Of a DNA stretch of 64,000 bases, positions 25,330-33,731 are shown in pieces (the stretch's first letter is position 1; each line of letters begins with the position of its first letter). A program made the translations under genes and the position numbers. The notes under the pieces were generated by a model. That model saw only the letters and a program-made list of their open reading frames with translations, made no database searches and was not told the origin of the DNA. The stretch spans positions 62,001 to 126,000 of the forward strand of contig JAJPIE010000012.1 of the NCBI GenBank assembly GCA_021324935.1. The letters run 5' to 3'. The stretch is from Acidobacteriota bacterium (GTDB lineage: Bacteria; Acidobacteriota; Terriglobia; Acidiferrales; UBA7541).

Positions 25330-27048
25330 TCACGGCAACGAGTGCGCGTAATAAGAAGTATTCCCAAGCTGGGTCCAACCTTGGTCGCTCGCACATCGAG
25401 GCAGATCCGTGACGACAACGCTGTGGGCCCCGGCACTCGCAAACGCGGCGAAGACCCTTTCCTGTGTTTCGTGATCTGCGCTCCAGAACAACTCATTGTC
25501 TCCAAAAGGCATTTCCGAAACAATTTGCACATTAGCGAGTCTTGCCCAGTGAACACCAGCTTTGCTGGCAATGACGGCGACTTTGTCGCCGGGCTTGACG
25601 CCCACCTTCGGCAAACTCTGGGCAACGTCCCAATACACATTTTCCTGATGGGACAGTGTAAGCAAGTCCGTTACACAATATTTTACAGCTTTGATCCCCG
25701 TGACGCACACAACTCCGATGACGACAGACCTGGCAACACGCATTGAATCTTCTAACGGGAGACTGACGACACCAGCAAATGCGGCGAGCCACATAAATAC
25801 AAGGAAAGGAGCGACATACCTGTTTTCGACCAACACGATTGAATAAGCGAGGCAGGCAGCCGTCGCGGGTAGCCAGAGAGGCCAAAGACGCGCAATTGTG
25901 GCAATGCAGGCACGCCATTTTTCATGGCACATGAGAAGGGTAAGAAGGCCCACGGCAAATTCAAGTTGAGTGAGAAACATCAGGAAAAAAGTTCCGGCAG
26001 ATTGGCGCAAGATTCTCAACTGTCCCCGCAATGTAAAGTGGGGAGTGACTCCATCCATCCAATAGGAAAGGTCGGTCAGTGGGTAGGTACCTTTGATGGG
26101 GGTGGCAAATTCAAAAACGCGGGGCGAAGAAAAGATTTGCCTAACGGGATGCTTTGGAACGCCAGAGTTATTTTCACCTTGCCAGAACGGGACGGCAGGG
26201 AGTGGATTCACCATCATTGCATAACCAATTCTTCCAACGTCACCGAATGTGAAACGATGCTTCGCCTTCGAAAGGGCGTAGATGAAGGGACCAGCAACAG
26301 TCACAAAAACAATCAGCGCGACGGTCAGTCCACGAAAATTTCTGCGGAAGTTCCCCCCGACGATCCATACCACACTCAAATAGACGAAACTCATGGGAAA
26401 ATAGAAGGTTTTCGTCAGATATCCCAGGGCCAGGACGAATCCGAACGCCCCGAAATACCCGAGATCTCGGCGTTGCGCGGCGATTCGCATGAGAATTCCG
26501 GTAGCCAAGTAGGAAACGACACAGACCCAAATATCGGGCGTGGTGGGTTCCATGGTGAGCACAAGTATCGTGGTCGAAAAGAATAGCCCGTAGCCCAGCA
26601 GCCACCAGTGCGTCTCACCTACATCAAGAGCAGGGCTCAACTGCTCGGAAGAACCGATGAGCGCAAGAAAGGAGACAAAGAAATATTCGAAACATCGCAG
26701 GGCAAGAAGCAATCCTGCAAAATTAATTAAGTGGAGGAGTGATGTCTCCCAGTATCCGGAAGGATGGAAAATTCTAAATCCGATGGCAATGAGCCAGGAG
26801 AACATCGGGCTCCAGTAAGCATTAAGGGCGTTTTTAAAATCTCCTCGGAGGTATGCGCTCGCAACTGCCAAATACGAGTTCCCGTCTGGGGTCAGAGAGA
26901 AGCGGACGGACCACGCCTGGACAAAACCGGCAAAAATCGTAAAAACCCAGACTGAACCTCGAATCAAAAGAAGGGATTTGCCCGAAGTACTAGAATTCTT
27001 CGCTAGCGGATTTAGCACAAACCCTGTTAGTTTATCCATCGCATTCAT
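25330..27048 (-). CDS. Multi-spanning membrane protein, GT39/GT-C glycosyltransferase-like
   Basis: A protein of 572 residues with about eleven to twelve membrane segments and a soluble C-terminal domain of about 130 residues. The first loop after helix one contains SLTPDGNSYLAVA, where an acidic residue is in the position of the catalytic D of GT-C enzymes that use polyprenyl-phosphate sugars. An ENRYVAPFL segment near the last helices matches the pattern often seen in this group. The protein likely transfers a sugar at the outer face of the cytoplasmic membrane, using the product of the polyprenyl-phosphate transferase downstream. The specific family is uncertain. Confidence 0.65.
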   Translation of the reverse strand: MNAMDKLTGFVLNPLAKNSSTSGKSLLLIRGSVWVFTIFAGFVQAWSVRFSLTPDGNSYLAVASAYLRGDFKNALNAYWSPMFSWLIAIGFRIFHPSGYWETSLLHLINFAGLLLALRCFEYFFVSFLALIGSSEQLSPALDVGETHWWLLGYGLFFSTTILVLTMEPTTPDIWVCVVSYLATGILMRIAAQRRDLGYFGAFGFVLALGYLTKTFYFPMSFVYLSVVWIVGGNFRRNFRGLTVALIVFVTVAGPFIYALSKAKHRFTFGDVGRIGYAMMVNPLPAVPFWQGENNSGVPKHPVRQIFSSPRVFEFATPIKGTYPLTDLSYWMDGVTPHFTLRGQLRILRQSAGTFFLMFLTQLEFAVGLLTLLMCHEKWRACIATIARLWPLWLPATAACLAYSIVLVENRYVAPFLVFMWLAAFAGVVSLPLEDSMRVARSVVIGVVCVTGIKAVKYCVTDLLTLSHQENVYWDVAQSLPKVGVKPGDKVAVIASKAGVHWARLANVQIVSEMPFGDNELFWSADHETQERVFAAFASAGAHSVVVTDLPRCASDQGWTQLGNTSYYAHSLP

Positions 27049-27108
27049 GCGTCTTGGTTCAGGAGTCTTGAGCCAGATTCAAGTCGGAATTGAGCTTAGG
27101 CACCTGCA

Positions 27109-27138
27109 ATTCTAACAAGGCGATTTGACAAAGGTAAA
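27109..27138 (-). promoter_or_regulatory. Candidate sigma-70 promoter for the 27,048 gene
   Basis: On the minus strand TTTACC (27138-27133) is followed after 18 bases by TAGAAT (27114-27109), about 60 bases before the ATG at 27048. The -10 box is good and the -35 box moderate. It lies in a 198-bp gap that also contains an inverted repeat, GTTTAC/GTAAAC, at 27161-27181, which could form a small hairpin after the upstream gene. Confidence 0.35.
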
Positions 27139-27246
27139 GCTGAACCCGGACTTGGGAGTTGTTTACTTGAATTCCGTAAACCACCAAGCCGACATTGATA
27201 ACCTCTTTTCAAAATGCGCTCCAGTGTTCCAGTCGAGTTGATTCGT

Positions 27247-29076
27247 CTAGTGTCCGCCGGGCGGTGAGACCCGATAAATTCGTTGGCCGTCTGCTTCGAA
27301 AACCAACACGAGATTTTTTGGATTTTCCGGGATCTTGAAATTTCCATCCATCCACTGAACGTCGAGCACATGTGTCACTTTTCGTTCCTGAAGGTCTGAG
27401 AGCACTTCTTGAGGTGTGTGCACGCCAGGAACGGACTCTTCTCCATGCCTGCCCCACAGCTTCAGATACTCCTTGTCTAGGTAATACGAAGGGACAAAGG
27501 GATCCAGAATGAGCACCTTGCCAACCGCTGAATTGCCATTCAAGTAGCGAAAACTCTCCAGGAACGGGATTTCCGCATGCCTTCGACTTTCAGCGAACGA
27601 CGGCGAAATGACGGAATGCATGTCATCCATCCTGGCGGCAACGATCATAAAAAGACCGTAAAGAACGGATACCGCGATGATCAATGTGGAGACGATTCTT
27701 GTAAACCTACGAGAATTCCGTAAGACCACCATCCAGCCGGCCACACCGAAGATTGCCACAATTAGGTAAACCTGAATCAGGAATCGCGACTCCTGTGCCG
27801 TATAGAACCAGGCCAACGTCATTAAAAATGCAAAGAGTGCCAATCCTTTTCCAAAAGCGTCCCATCGGCGAAATCTGAAGCTAAAGGGAAGAAAAGCGAG
27901 AGGCACAAGTCCGATCCCGCCTGCTCCACTTTCAAAATTCGCTGGATGAAAAGTTAGATTCAAAGGTAGCGTTAAGAGATGATAAGGATCGTGTCCCATG
28001 CCACGCCCTATTTGCATCATCAACCGCTTCAAGTTCTGGACAGCTTCGGGTGGCAGATAGAGGGGGGAGAAAATACGCGCCAAAAGTGGCGGTGGTGGAT
28101 AAATTGGGCATCCCAGCACGAAAGCGTTTCGGAGATACCAAGGCGAAGCAATGCAACAAGCCACAAAGGCCGCCAAGGAAAGCCGCTTGAGCAAATTGCC
28201 CGAGCATCGTTGAAAAGTATCGGAGGGGTAGAAGAGCACGCAAATACAAAGCAGTGGAGCCATCACCAGAGCCGTGTATTTGGAACCCATGGCAAACCCA
28301 CAAAACATGCCGACCAAGGCAAAATCGCTCCAAGAATCAGCATCAAATGCAATTCGCGCTGCGAGAAGGAGGAAGCAGGAATAAACGACATCGATCATGC
28401 CGTCATACAGACCAAAGTAAACAGCTGGCATGGCACTGATTAGTGCCAACACCCACCAGACGCTTGCCGAATCGAGTTTGCAGCGAACCGAAATACCTGC
28501 GACGACGAGGAGCATCAGTACAAAGACGGAGACCGAGAAGAAAGCTGGCCCACTGGGTCCACCGAATGCCATTAACGGGGCATATTGAATGTCTATAACT
28601 GCGGGAAAGGATGTCAAGCTTTCCTCAGCAACCGGGCGTATCACACCCTCTCGCAGCCACACCTTTGGCCCAAGGTAGTGATAAGCGATGGAATCATTTG
28701 TTCGAAGATTGCCGTAAGGTTCGGAGAGGCCACCAAGAATCGTGATAACGAGCACAAAGCCAATGATGACAGCCGGCAAAAGCGGGATTCGCCTGGTGTC
28801 AATGGTTTTTCGCCGGACCAGCAACAATTTTCGCAGAAACGACAAGCCGAGGAGAGCTCCCGGGCAAAGGACAAACAGAAAGGAAATTAAGTTAAATTTG
28901 AAAAGCCCGACTAGAAACAGCAATGTTCCTTGCATGCCGAAACCCGCGACAATACAGATCGCGAGGCGGTCAATTTCCGATAGCCGCGGGGAGAGCAATC
29001 CTCGGAGCAGGCTGCCGAACCCACAGGCTGACATCAGCAGTAACAGGTTCGCCAAAACGGGGGCGAAGACACTCAT
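27247..29076 (-). CDS. Multi-spanning membrane protein, ArnT/GT-C glycosyltransferase-like
   Basis: A protein of 609 residues with about thirteen membrane segments and a C-terminal soluble tail of about 90 residues. A long outer loop contains NDSIAYHYLGPKVWLREG, and a later loop carries ESRFLIQVY, both features shared with GT-C type transferases and with uncharacterised Acidobacteriota membrane proteins in polysaccharide loci. It has no other distinguishing motif. ATG 29076 overlaps the stop of a small membrane protein gene (ATGA), which decides this start over one 114 bases upstream. The donor and acceptor are unknown. Confidence 0.6.
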   Translation of the reverse strand: MSVFAPVLANLLLLMSACGFGSLLRGLLSPRLSEIDRLAICIVAGFGMQGTLLFLVGLFKFNLISFLFVLCPGALLGLSFLRKLLLVRRKTIDTRRIPLLPAVIIGFVLVITILGGLSEPYGNLRTNDSIAYHYLGPKVWLREGVIRPVAEESLTSFPAVIDIQYAPLMAFGGPSGPAFFSVSVFVLMLLVVAGISVRCKLDSASVWWVLALISAMPAVYFGLYDGMIDVVYSCFLLLAARIAFDADSWSDFALVGMFCGFAMGSKYTALVMAPLLCICVLFYPSDTFQRCSGNLLKRLSLAAFVACCIASPWYLRNAFVLGCPIYPPPPLLARIFSPLYLPPEAVQNLKRLMMQIGRGMGHDPYHLLTLPLNLTFHPANFESGAGGIGLVPLAFLPFSFRFRRWDAFGKGLALFAFLMTLAWFYTAQESRFLIQVYLIVAIFGVAGWMVVLRNSRRFTRIVSTLIIAVSVLYGLFMIVAARMDDMHSVISPSFAESRRHAEIPFLESFRYLNGNSAVGKVLILDPFVPSYYLDKEYLKLWGRHGEESVPGVHTPQEVLSDLQERKVTHVLDVQWMDGNFKIPENPKNLVLVFEADGQRIYRVSPPGGH

Positions 29077-29258
29077 TTGAAAAACTTGGCTCGTAATATG
29101 TGAACCAGCCCCTGCACTTTCCCTGACCCAAGAATGCGAATCACAAAAAACGATATCAAAACCAAAGTGGTCCAAAGTGGCGCCAGCCAAGAAATAAGCC
29201 CATTGCCCGAAGCGATTCGAGTTTCCAATTTATTTGGAAGGGGATTCATACAAACCAT
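29073..29258 (-). CDS. Small single-span membrane protein, hypothetical
   Basis: A frame of 61 codons with one clear membrane helix (LAPLWTTLVLISFFVIRIL) and basic ends, probably with the C-terminus RAKFFK in the cytoplasm. Its TGA overlaps the ATG of the large membrane protein (ATGA at 29073-29076), as with other coupled genes in this locus, and it fills the gap after the epimerase gene. I do not recognise a family. It could be a partner of the downstream transferase or only a leader frame. Confidence 0.45.
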   Translation of the reverse strand: MVCMNPLPNKLETRIASGNGLISWLAPLWTTLVLISFFVIRILGSGKVQGLVHILRAKFFK

Positions 29259-29284
29259 TTTCCACGTATCTCGGTCGAAGGTAA

Positions 29285-30355
29285 CTATATCCCACGATCG
29301 GCCATACGCAATCGTTTAAAGTGATCCTCGATAATCTGATGAAAAATTTCGTTGAGGCCTAGGGTGATAGACCATTTCGGGAAGTGAGAACGGAGTTTAG
29401 AGAGATTGGTGATGTAGCAGATGTGATCGCCTTTGCGGTTTTCGGCAGCGTACTTCCAGTTAAGCTTCTTGCCGGTCATTTCCTGTACTTTGGAAATGGC
29501 CTCGAGTATGGAGATGCTGTTCTCGCGGCCGCCGCCCAGGTTGTAGACTTCTCCGGGGCGAGGGTTCGCGGCGAATTCCTCGATGGCGCGAACTACATCG
29601 TGGCTGTGAATGTTGTCGCGAACCTGTTTGCCTTTATAGCCGAAAACTGTGTAAACGCCGCCGCTGAGAGTTACTTTGACAAGATAGGAAAGAAATCCAT
29701 GCAACTCGACTCCGGAGTGAGCAGGGCCCGTCAGACACCCTCCCCGGAAGACGCCTACATTCATCCCAAAGTAACGGCCGTATTCCTGGGCCATCAGGTC
29801 CGCAGAAGCTTTTGAGGCCCCGAAGAGCGAATGCAAAGTGCGGTCGATGCGGCATTTCTCGTCGATGCCGTTGTAATCATCCGGACTAGCATAATCCCAA
29901 CGGGTTTCGAGTTCCTTCAAAGGGATCTCATTCGGCGCATCTCCGTAAACTTTATTGGTACTGAGCAGAACAAAAACCGCTTCCGGACAATGGAGTCGCG
30001 TAACTTCCAAAAGATTTACGGTACCCAGGGCATTTACCTCAAAATCCAGGATGGGAATCTCTCGCGCCTTGTCGTGAGAAGGCTGCGCCGCACAGTGAAT
30101 TATCAGATCCGATCGATGGGTGCGAAAGAGTTCTTCGAGTGCAATCCGGTCACGAATGTCCACATTGTAGTGGGTGAAATGTTTGGTGCAACTGCGAAGG
30201 CGCTCGAGATTCCAGGATGTATCGCCAGGATCTCCGAAGAAGACACGGCGCATATTGTTGTCCACGCCAATGACTTCGCAACCCTTGCGGTCAAAATGCT
30301 CCACAGCTTCAGAGCCAATTAAGCCGCTCGAGCCGGTGACTAAAACCTTCCTCAT
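29285..30355 (-). CDS. NAD-dependent epimerase of the CDP-paratose 2-epimerase (RfbE)-like family
   Basis: A protein of 356 residues of the extended SDR family. The N-terminal Rossmann motif is GSSGLIGS. The catalytic serine/threonine region is [10 protein letters not shown], and the active-site YxxxK of typical SDRs is replaced here by a longer insert with FGASKASAD containing the lysine. The [11 protein letters not shown] and NLERL segments are close to what I know of CDP-tyvelose/paratose epimerases. The other genes for 3,6-dideoxyhexoses (glucose-1-phosphate cytidylyltransferase, CDP-glucose dehydratase, the dehydrase pair) are not here, so its true substrate may differ. ATG 30355 overlaps the upstream stop (ATGA). 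Confidence 0.78.
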   Translation of the reverse strand: MRKVLVTGSSGLIGSEAVEHFDRKGCEVIGVDNNMRRVFFGDPGDTSWNLERLRSCTKHFTHYNVDIRDRIALEELFRTHRSDLIIHCAAQPSHDKAREIPILDFEVNALGTVNLLEVTRLHCPEAVFVLLSTNKVYGDAPNEIPLKELETRWDYASPDDYNGIDEKCRIDRTLHSLFGASKASADLMAQEYGRYFGMNVGVFRGGCLTGPAHSGVELHGFLSYLVKVTLSGGVYTVFGYKGKQVRDNIHSHDVVRAIEEFAANPRPGEVYNLGGGRENSISILEAISKVQEMTGKKLNWKYAAENRKGDHICYITNLSKLRSHFPKWSITLGLNEIFHQIIEDHFKRLRMADRGI

Positions 30356-31254
30356 GCCGAAGGGCTGCCTTTCTGGCGGAGCCCGATACGGTGACGCAGT
30401 GGCCGGGTCAAGTTCATCAGCCCAAACCAAGCCGGAGAGAGAGAATCAGCCAAATCGCGCTTGGCCTGGACAAACCACGCGCGACGATTTCGATACAGGC
30501 CGTCGGGGAGCAATAAGTAAGTAGCATTATCGAGGGTACGAAACTTTCGATGTCCCTGGAGCAGTTTGTAGTTTTCCTGGGCTTCTTCGCCTTCCCAAAC
30601 ACCTTTTTCGCCGTCAGGGTGATAAGCGTAATCGTGATTTTGGTGAACGATGCGAACGACGGAGGAAGCGTCAATCAATTTGGCTCCGGAATGCAGCGCG
30701 TGCCACAAGAGCCAATTGTCCCAGCCCGGGCGTCCAATTACAAATTCCGGAATTTGCCTGTAGAATAGCCCGCGCCGGAAGACAAAATAGTCGATCCATT
30801 GAGAAGGTCTTTGCTTGCCGGTCTGCAGTGCAAATTCCCGGACTTCCGCTTGCCACGATGAATCCTCAAAGCGTAAGGGTTCCCGAATATCGGCGTCCCA
30901 GCGGCGGCCTGCCATAAGAAACGGAAACGGCAGCTGGGCAACGCGCTGAAGCGCCAGAAGAAAGTCGTTCAGAAAGAGAATGTCGCAGTTGGCGTGGCAC
31001 AACAAGTCGTGCCGAGCAATCTCCTGGGCCTGGTCGTAAATGCTTGCCAGATATTTGGTGCCGTAACGGTTTTTGCGAACGCTAGGAACATGCCGAATTC
31101 CCAGCTCGTGGCACACCTCGGCAGCGCCGGGATCGTCACCGAAAAGAAGAATTTCCACTTCCGGATGGAGCTGCAGCCAACTGCGCAGGGCATTCCTCTG
31201 AATCACATCAATGTGACCCTTGAAGGGTTTCGGAGTGGAAAAAAACGTGATCAT
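30352..31254 (-). CDS. Glycosyltransferase-like protein of polysaccharide loci
   Basis: A protein of 300 residues. It opens with [13 protein letters not shown] and has an early ILLFGDD strand, then [12 protein letters not shown], which resembles a DXD metal site of GT-A enzymes. The motifs GRRWDADI and WIDYFVFRR follow. I know similar proteins only as uncharacterised members of polysaccharide clusters. A GT-A type transferase, or a related nucleotide-sugar-binding protein, is the best guess. Its stop overlaps the epimerase start, and the ABC permease gene ends four bases before its ATG, so it belongs to the same operon. Confidence 0.6.
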   Translation of the reverse strand: MITFFSTPKPFKGHIDVIQRNALRSWLQLHPEVEILLFGDDPGAAEVCHELGIRHVPSVRKNRYGTKYLASIYDQAQEIARHDLLCHANCDILFLNDFLLALQRVAQLPFPFLMAGRRWDADIREPLRFEDSSWQAEVREFALQTGKQRPSQWIDYFVFRRGLFYRQIPEFVIGRPGWDNWLLWHALHSGAKLIDASSVVRIVHQNHDYAYHPDGEKGVWEGEEAQENYKLLQGHRKFRTLDNATYLLLPDGLYRNRRAWFVQAKRDLADSLSPAWFGLMNLTRPLRHRIGLRQKGSPSA

Positions 31255-31258
31255 GCCG

Positions 31259-32137
31259 TCAGACGCGATCCGCGATGTTCACTTCCATACCGTTGAAAAA
31301 CCACAAGCCGCCAAGAACGCTGAGCAAAACAATGGACAAAGAGACAAGCAGGCTGGTTATGGGCGGATGGCCCGTGCCGGTAAGCCCCCAGCGGAAACCA
31401 TCGATGACGCCGGTCATCGGGTTCAATCCATATAGCCAGCGGTAGCGCTCTGGAACCATCGAGCTTGCGTAGTAGACAGGCGAGGCCAGCATCCAGAATT
31501 GCAGAAGGAATGGGGTCAGATATTTGACGTCACGGTAAAGCGCATTCAATGCCGACAGCCAGAGGCCAATCCCCAATACGGTAAAAATGGCAAGAAGCAA
31601 GAAAAATGGCAGCAACAAAAGAGTCCAGGAGGGGCGAATGCCATGAGCAAAAGTGAATATCAGCAAAACGACGAAGGCAATGCTGAAGTCCACGATCCCG
31701 GATAGCGCGGAAGCCACCGGCAAAATCAATCGGGGGAAATAAACCTTAGTGATAACGCGTTGATTCTCCACCATCACGGCAGTTACATTCGCCAGTGCAG
31801 TGGCAAAGTAAGTCCACGGAACAATCGCAGCAAAACAAAATACCGAATAGGGGAGCCCCTGTGAAGGGAGCTTCGCAAGTCTGCCAAAAAACAGAGTGGC
31901 CACGAGCATGGTCAGCAACGGCTGAATAATGACCCAGGCGATCCCAATGGCGGTTTGCTTGTAGCGGATTTTGACGTCGCGCCAAACGAGAAAGTAGAGG
32001 AGTTCGCGGTACAACCAAAGCTCCTGCAACCGCAGTTCAAGCCAGCGGCGCGGAGGTTCAATGCGCAGCGTCACCTGGTGAGGGCCACGCGGGGCGAGCG
32101 TGCCAGCAACGGGCGGATTGGAAGTCACTGAAGCCAT
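31259..32137 (-). CDS. ABC-2 type polysaccharide export permease (Wzm/TagG-like)
   Basis: A protein of 292 residues with six membrane segments after a cytoplasmic N-terminus. It has the family hallmarks LVWRDVKIRYKQTAIGIAW and a YGLNPMTGVIDGFRW segment. Such permeases move lipid-linked polysaccharide across the inner membrane together with a Wzt/TagH ATPase. No such ATPase gene exists in this locus. An SD-like GGAGG is followed by the palindrome GGAAACGTTTCC (32144-32155) just before the ATG. Confidence 0.88.
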   Translation of the reverse strand: MASVTSNPPVAGTLAPRGPHQVTLRIEPPRRWLELRLQELWLYRELLYFLVWRDVKIRYKQTAIGIAWVIIQPLLTMLVATLFFGRLAKLPSQGLPYSVFCFAAIVPWTYFATALANVTAVMVENQRVITKVYFPRLILPVASALSGIVDFSIAFVVLLIFTFAHGIRPSWTLLLLPFFLLLAIFTVLGIGLWLSALNALYRDVKYLTPFLLQFWMLASPVYYASSMVPERYRWLYGLNPMTGVIDGFRWGLTGTGHPPITSLLVSLSIVLLSVLGGLWFFNGMEVNIADRV

Positions 32138-32143
32138 CCCCAG

Positions 32144-32155
32144 GGAAACGTTTCC
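32144..32155. repeat. 12-bp perfect palindrome before the Wzm-like gene
   Basis: GGAAACGTTTCC lies 7 to 18 bases before the ATG at 32137, right beside the Shine-Dalgarno GGAGG on the minus strand. It could fold and shade the ribosome binding site, or be a protein-binding site. No function can be assigned from sequence. Confidence 0.35.
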
Positions 32156-32248
32156 TCCAAATGAGATCTTCCTAGAAAGAGTAACAAATTCACCGAGTGG
32201 AGCACGAGTGAGAGACTGGGAGACTTTTGCTCATAAGTGCCCATAGGT

Positions 32249-33727
32249 CTATTCCTGCTCGCTTCTGTTAATCTGCTCGACGTCCTTTTCTTCAATTTGT
32301 TTCATCAATTCATTGCGCCGAAAAAGGTAGGCGCGAACTTTTACAGCAGCCTGCTGAGGAACCGCGTGGAACTGATTGTGCGTCACCTCAGCAAACGATA
32401 CCGGACCTCGCACCGGAATCAGATGCGCTCCCCATTGGAAAATGAGTCCCAGATTCCAGAACACGAACAGGAGGAGACATAAGGAAGAGGTAACAAAGGC
32501 GCGGCGCGGCAACCGAAACAATTGGCTGAACCGCTGCAGCAAGAAAGCAAGCCCGACAACAAAAATGGGAGTCAGGGAGATAAAAAAACGATTTCCGAAA
32601 GAGGACATCCCATGCCAGTAAGGATAACTGGAAATCACGTAATAGAATGCAGCAGCGGCAAGTGCGAGATAGTAGACAAAGGGCTTTGCCGCCCGAGGGG
32701 CGCAGAACAAGCCAGCGATGGAAAGCAGTAGCACGGGAGTCCAGGTGAGCAGGCCGTGTTCCGAGGAGAGAAGTACGGCGCGCCAGTGGGGAGCACTCCA
32801 GTCCCATGGCAGAACCGTGTAGGCGCCAAAACGGGAAATGCCTCCGAAGATGACATACCGCGTAATCAGAGTGGGCAAAAACGCAAGAGTCGTGGCGCAC
32901 AGGAATAACAAATTGGCTGCAAACAGCCGGATCATCCGAAAGTAAGCTTTGGACCGAAACTCCTTTCCATAAGCAATAAGCGACTCGATGAGTGGAATCG
33001 TTAAAAACACGCCATTGACGAAGTAAACGTCCACCATCAAACCAGCGATCAGCCCCAGAACAATCCATTGAAATTCAGTGCGTTCTCCCTGCTTGCGGTC
33101 CCAAAACCACAGAAAAAGTGCTGCTACGAAAGCGGAGTGTGCGTGGGACCACGCGGGATTGAAGTACATGTATACGGGCAGAGAGCTCGCACCCCATATA
33201 GCCAAGGTCGCGAGAAAAGCCCAATGTTCATCAACGTATTTTCTTGCCAGAGAAAAAGAGAGCAGTAAACCGAGGAATCCATAAACAGCAGTGCCTATGG
33301 CCATGGCCAGCAAATAAGGGCTGGAAAAACCGTCCGCGGACACATGTGCGCCAAGAGAATCTGCCAGTGCAACCGAAGCGTGAGCGAGAAGCAGGAATGG
33401 GCTCCAGAGCATGGCCGGACCAACTGAGAAGAAATTCTCGACATATCCAGTTTCGGAATATTCCTCCGGCCGGAGCTGGCCATTGGGCAAGATCCGCGTT
33501 GAGGAGAAATACAGATTGGCGTGACGCCAGTCTTCTTCAAACCTCAGATTGTGCTGAATCAGCGGGGCGCGCGCATAGGCGTAATATCCAACGCCGTCCC
33601 CATGCACAATCGGGTTCACAAAAGGCAGAGAACAGAGAAAGACAATGAATAGAATTCCCACAAAGGCCCGAAATTCAGTGATTACGGATGGTAGCTTCTT
33701 GCTTTCGCGCGAGGTCTCTTGCCTCAT
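32249..33727 (-). CDS. Multi-spanning membrane protein, GT-C-like, hypothetical
   Basis: A protein of 492 residues with about eleven membrane segments. The first outer loop contains VHGDGVGYYAYA, an acidic loop in the same place as the catalytic D of GT39/GT83-type enzymes, followed by a long soluble stretch of about 50 residues (EEDWRHANLYFSS). The last 50 residues are charged and cytoplasmic. I recognise the type from Acidobacteriota polysaccharide clusters but not its function. It starts four bases after the end of the bifunctional transferase gene. Confidence 0.55.
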   Translation of the reverse strand: MRQETSRESKKLPSVITEFRAFVGILFIVFLCSLPFVNPIVHGDGVGYYAYARAPLIQHNLRFEEDWRHANLYFSSTRILPNGQLRPEEYSETGYVENFFSVGPAMLWSPFLLLAHASVALADSLGAHVSADGFSSPYLLAMAIGTAVYGFLGLLLSFSLARKYVDEHWAFLATLAIWGASSLPVYMYFNPAWSHAHSAFVAALFLWFWDRKQGERTEFQWIVLGLIAGLMVDVYFVNGVFLTIPLIESLIAYGKEFRSKAYFRMIRLFAANLLFLCATTLAFLPTLITRYVIFGGISRFGAYTVLPWDWSAPHWRAVLLSSEHGLLTWTPVLLLSIAGLFCAPRAAKPFVYYLALAAAAFYYVISSYPYWHGMSSFGNRFFISLTPIFVVGLAFLLQRFSQLFRLPRRAFVTSSLCLLLFVFWNLGLIFQWGAHLIPVRGPVSFAEVTHNQFHAVPQQAAVKVRAYLFRRNELMKQIEEKDVEQINRSEQE

Positions 33728-33731
33728 GCTG

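Noticed and set aside
27161..27181. Hairpin GTTTAC/GTAAAC as a terminator
   Set aside because: The stem is short and AT-rich with a 9-base loop and no T run, so it was not listed as a terminator.
29102..29258. DUF5989-type small protein next to a carbamoyltransferase
   Set aside because: I considered this for the 61-residue membrane protein, but the sequence does not show the DUF5989 pattern and the carbamoyltransferase is far away.
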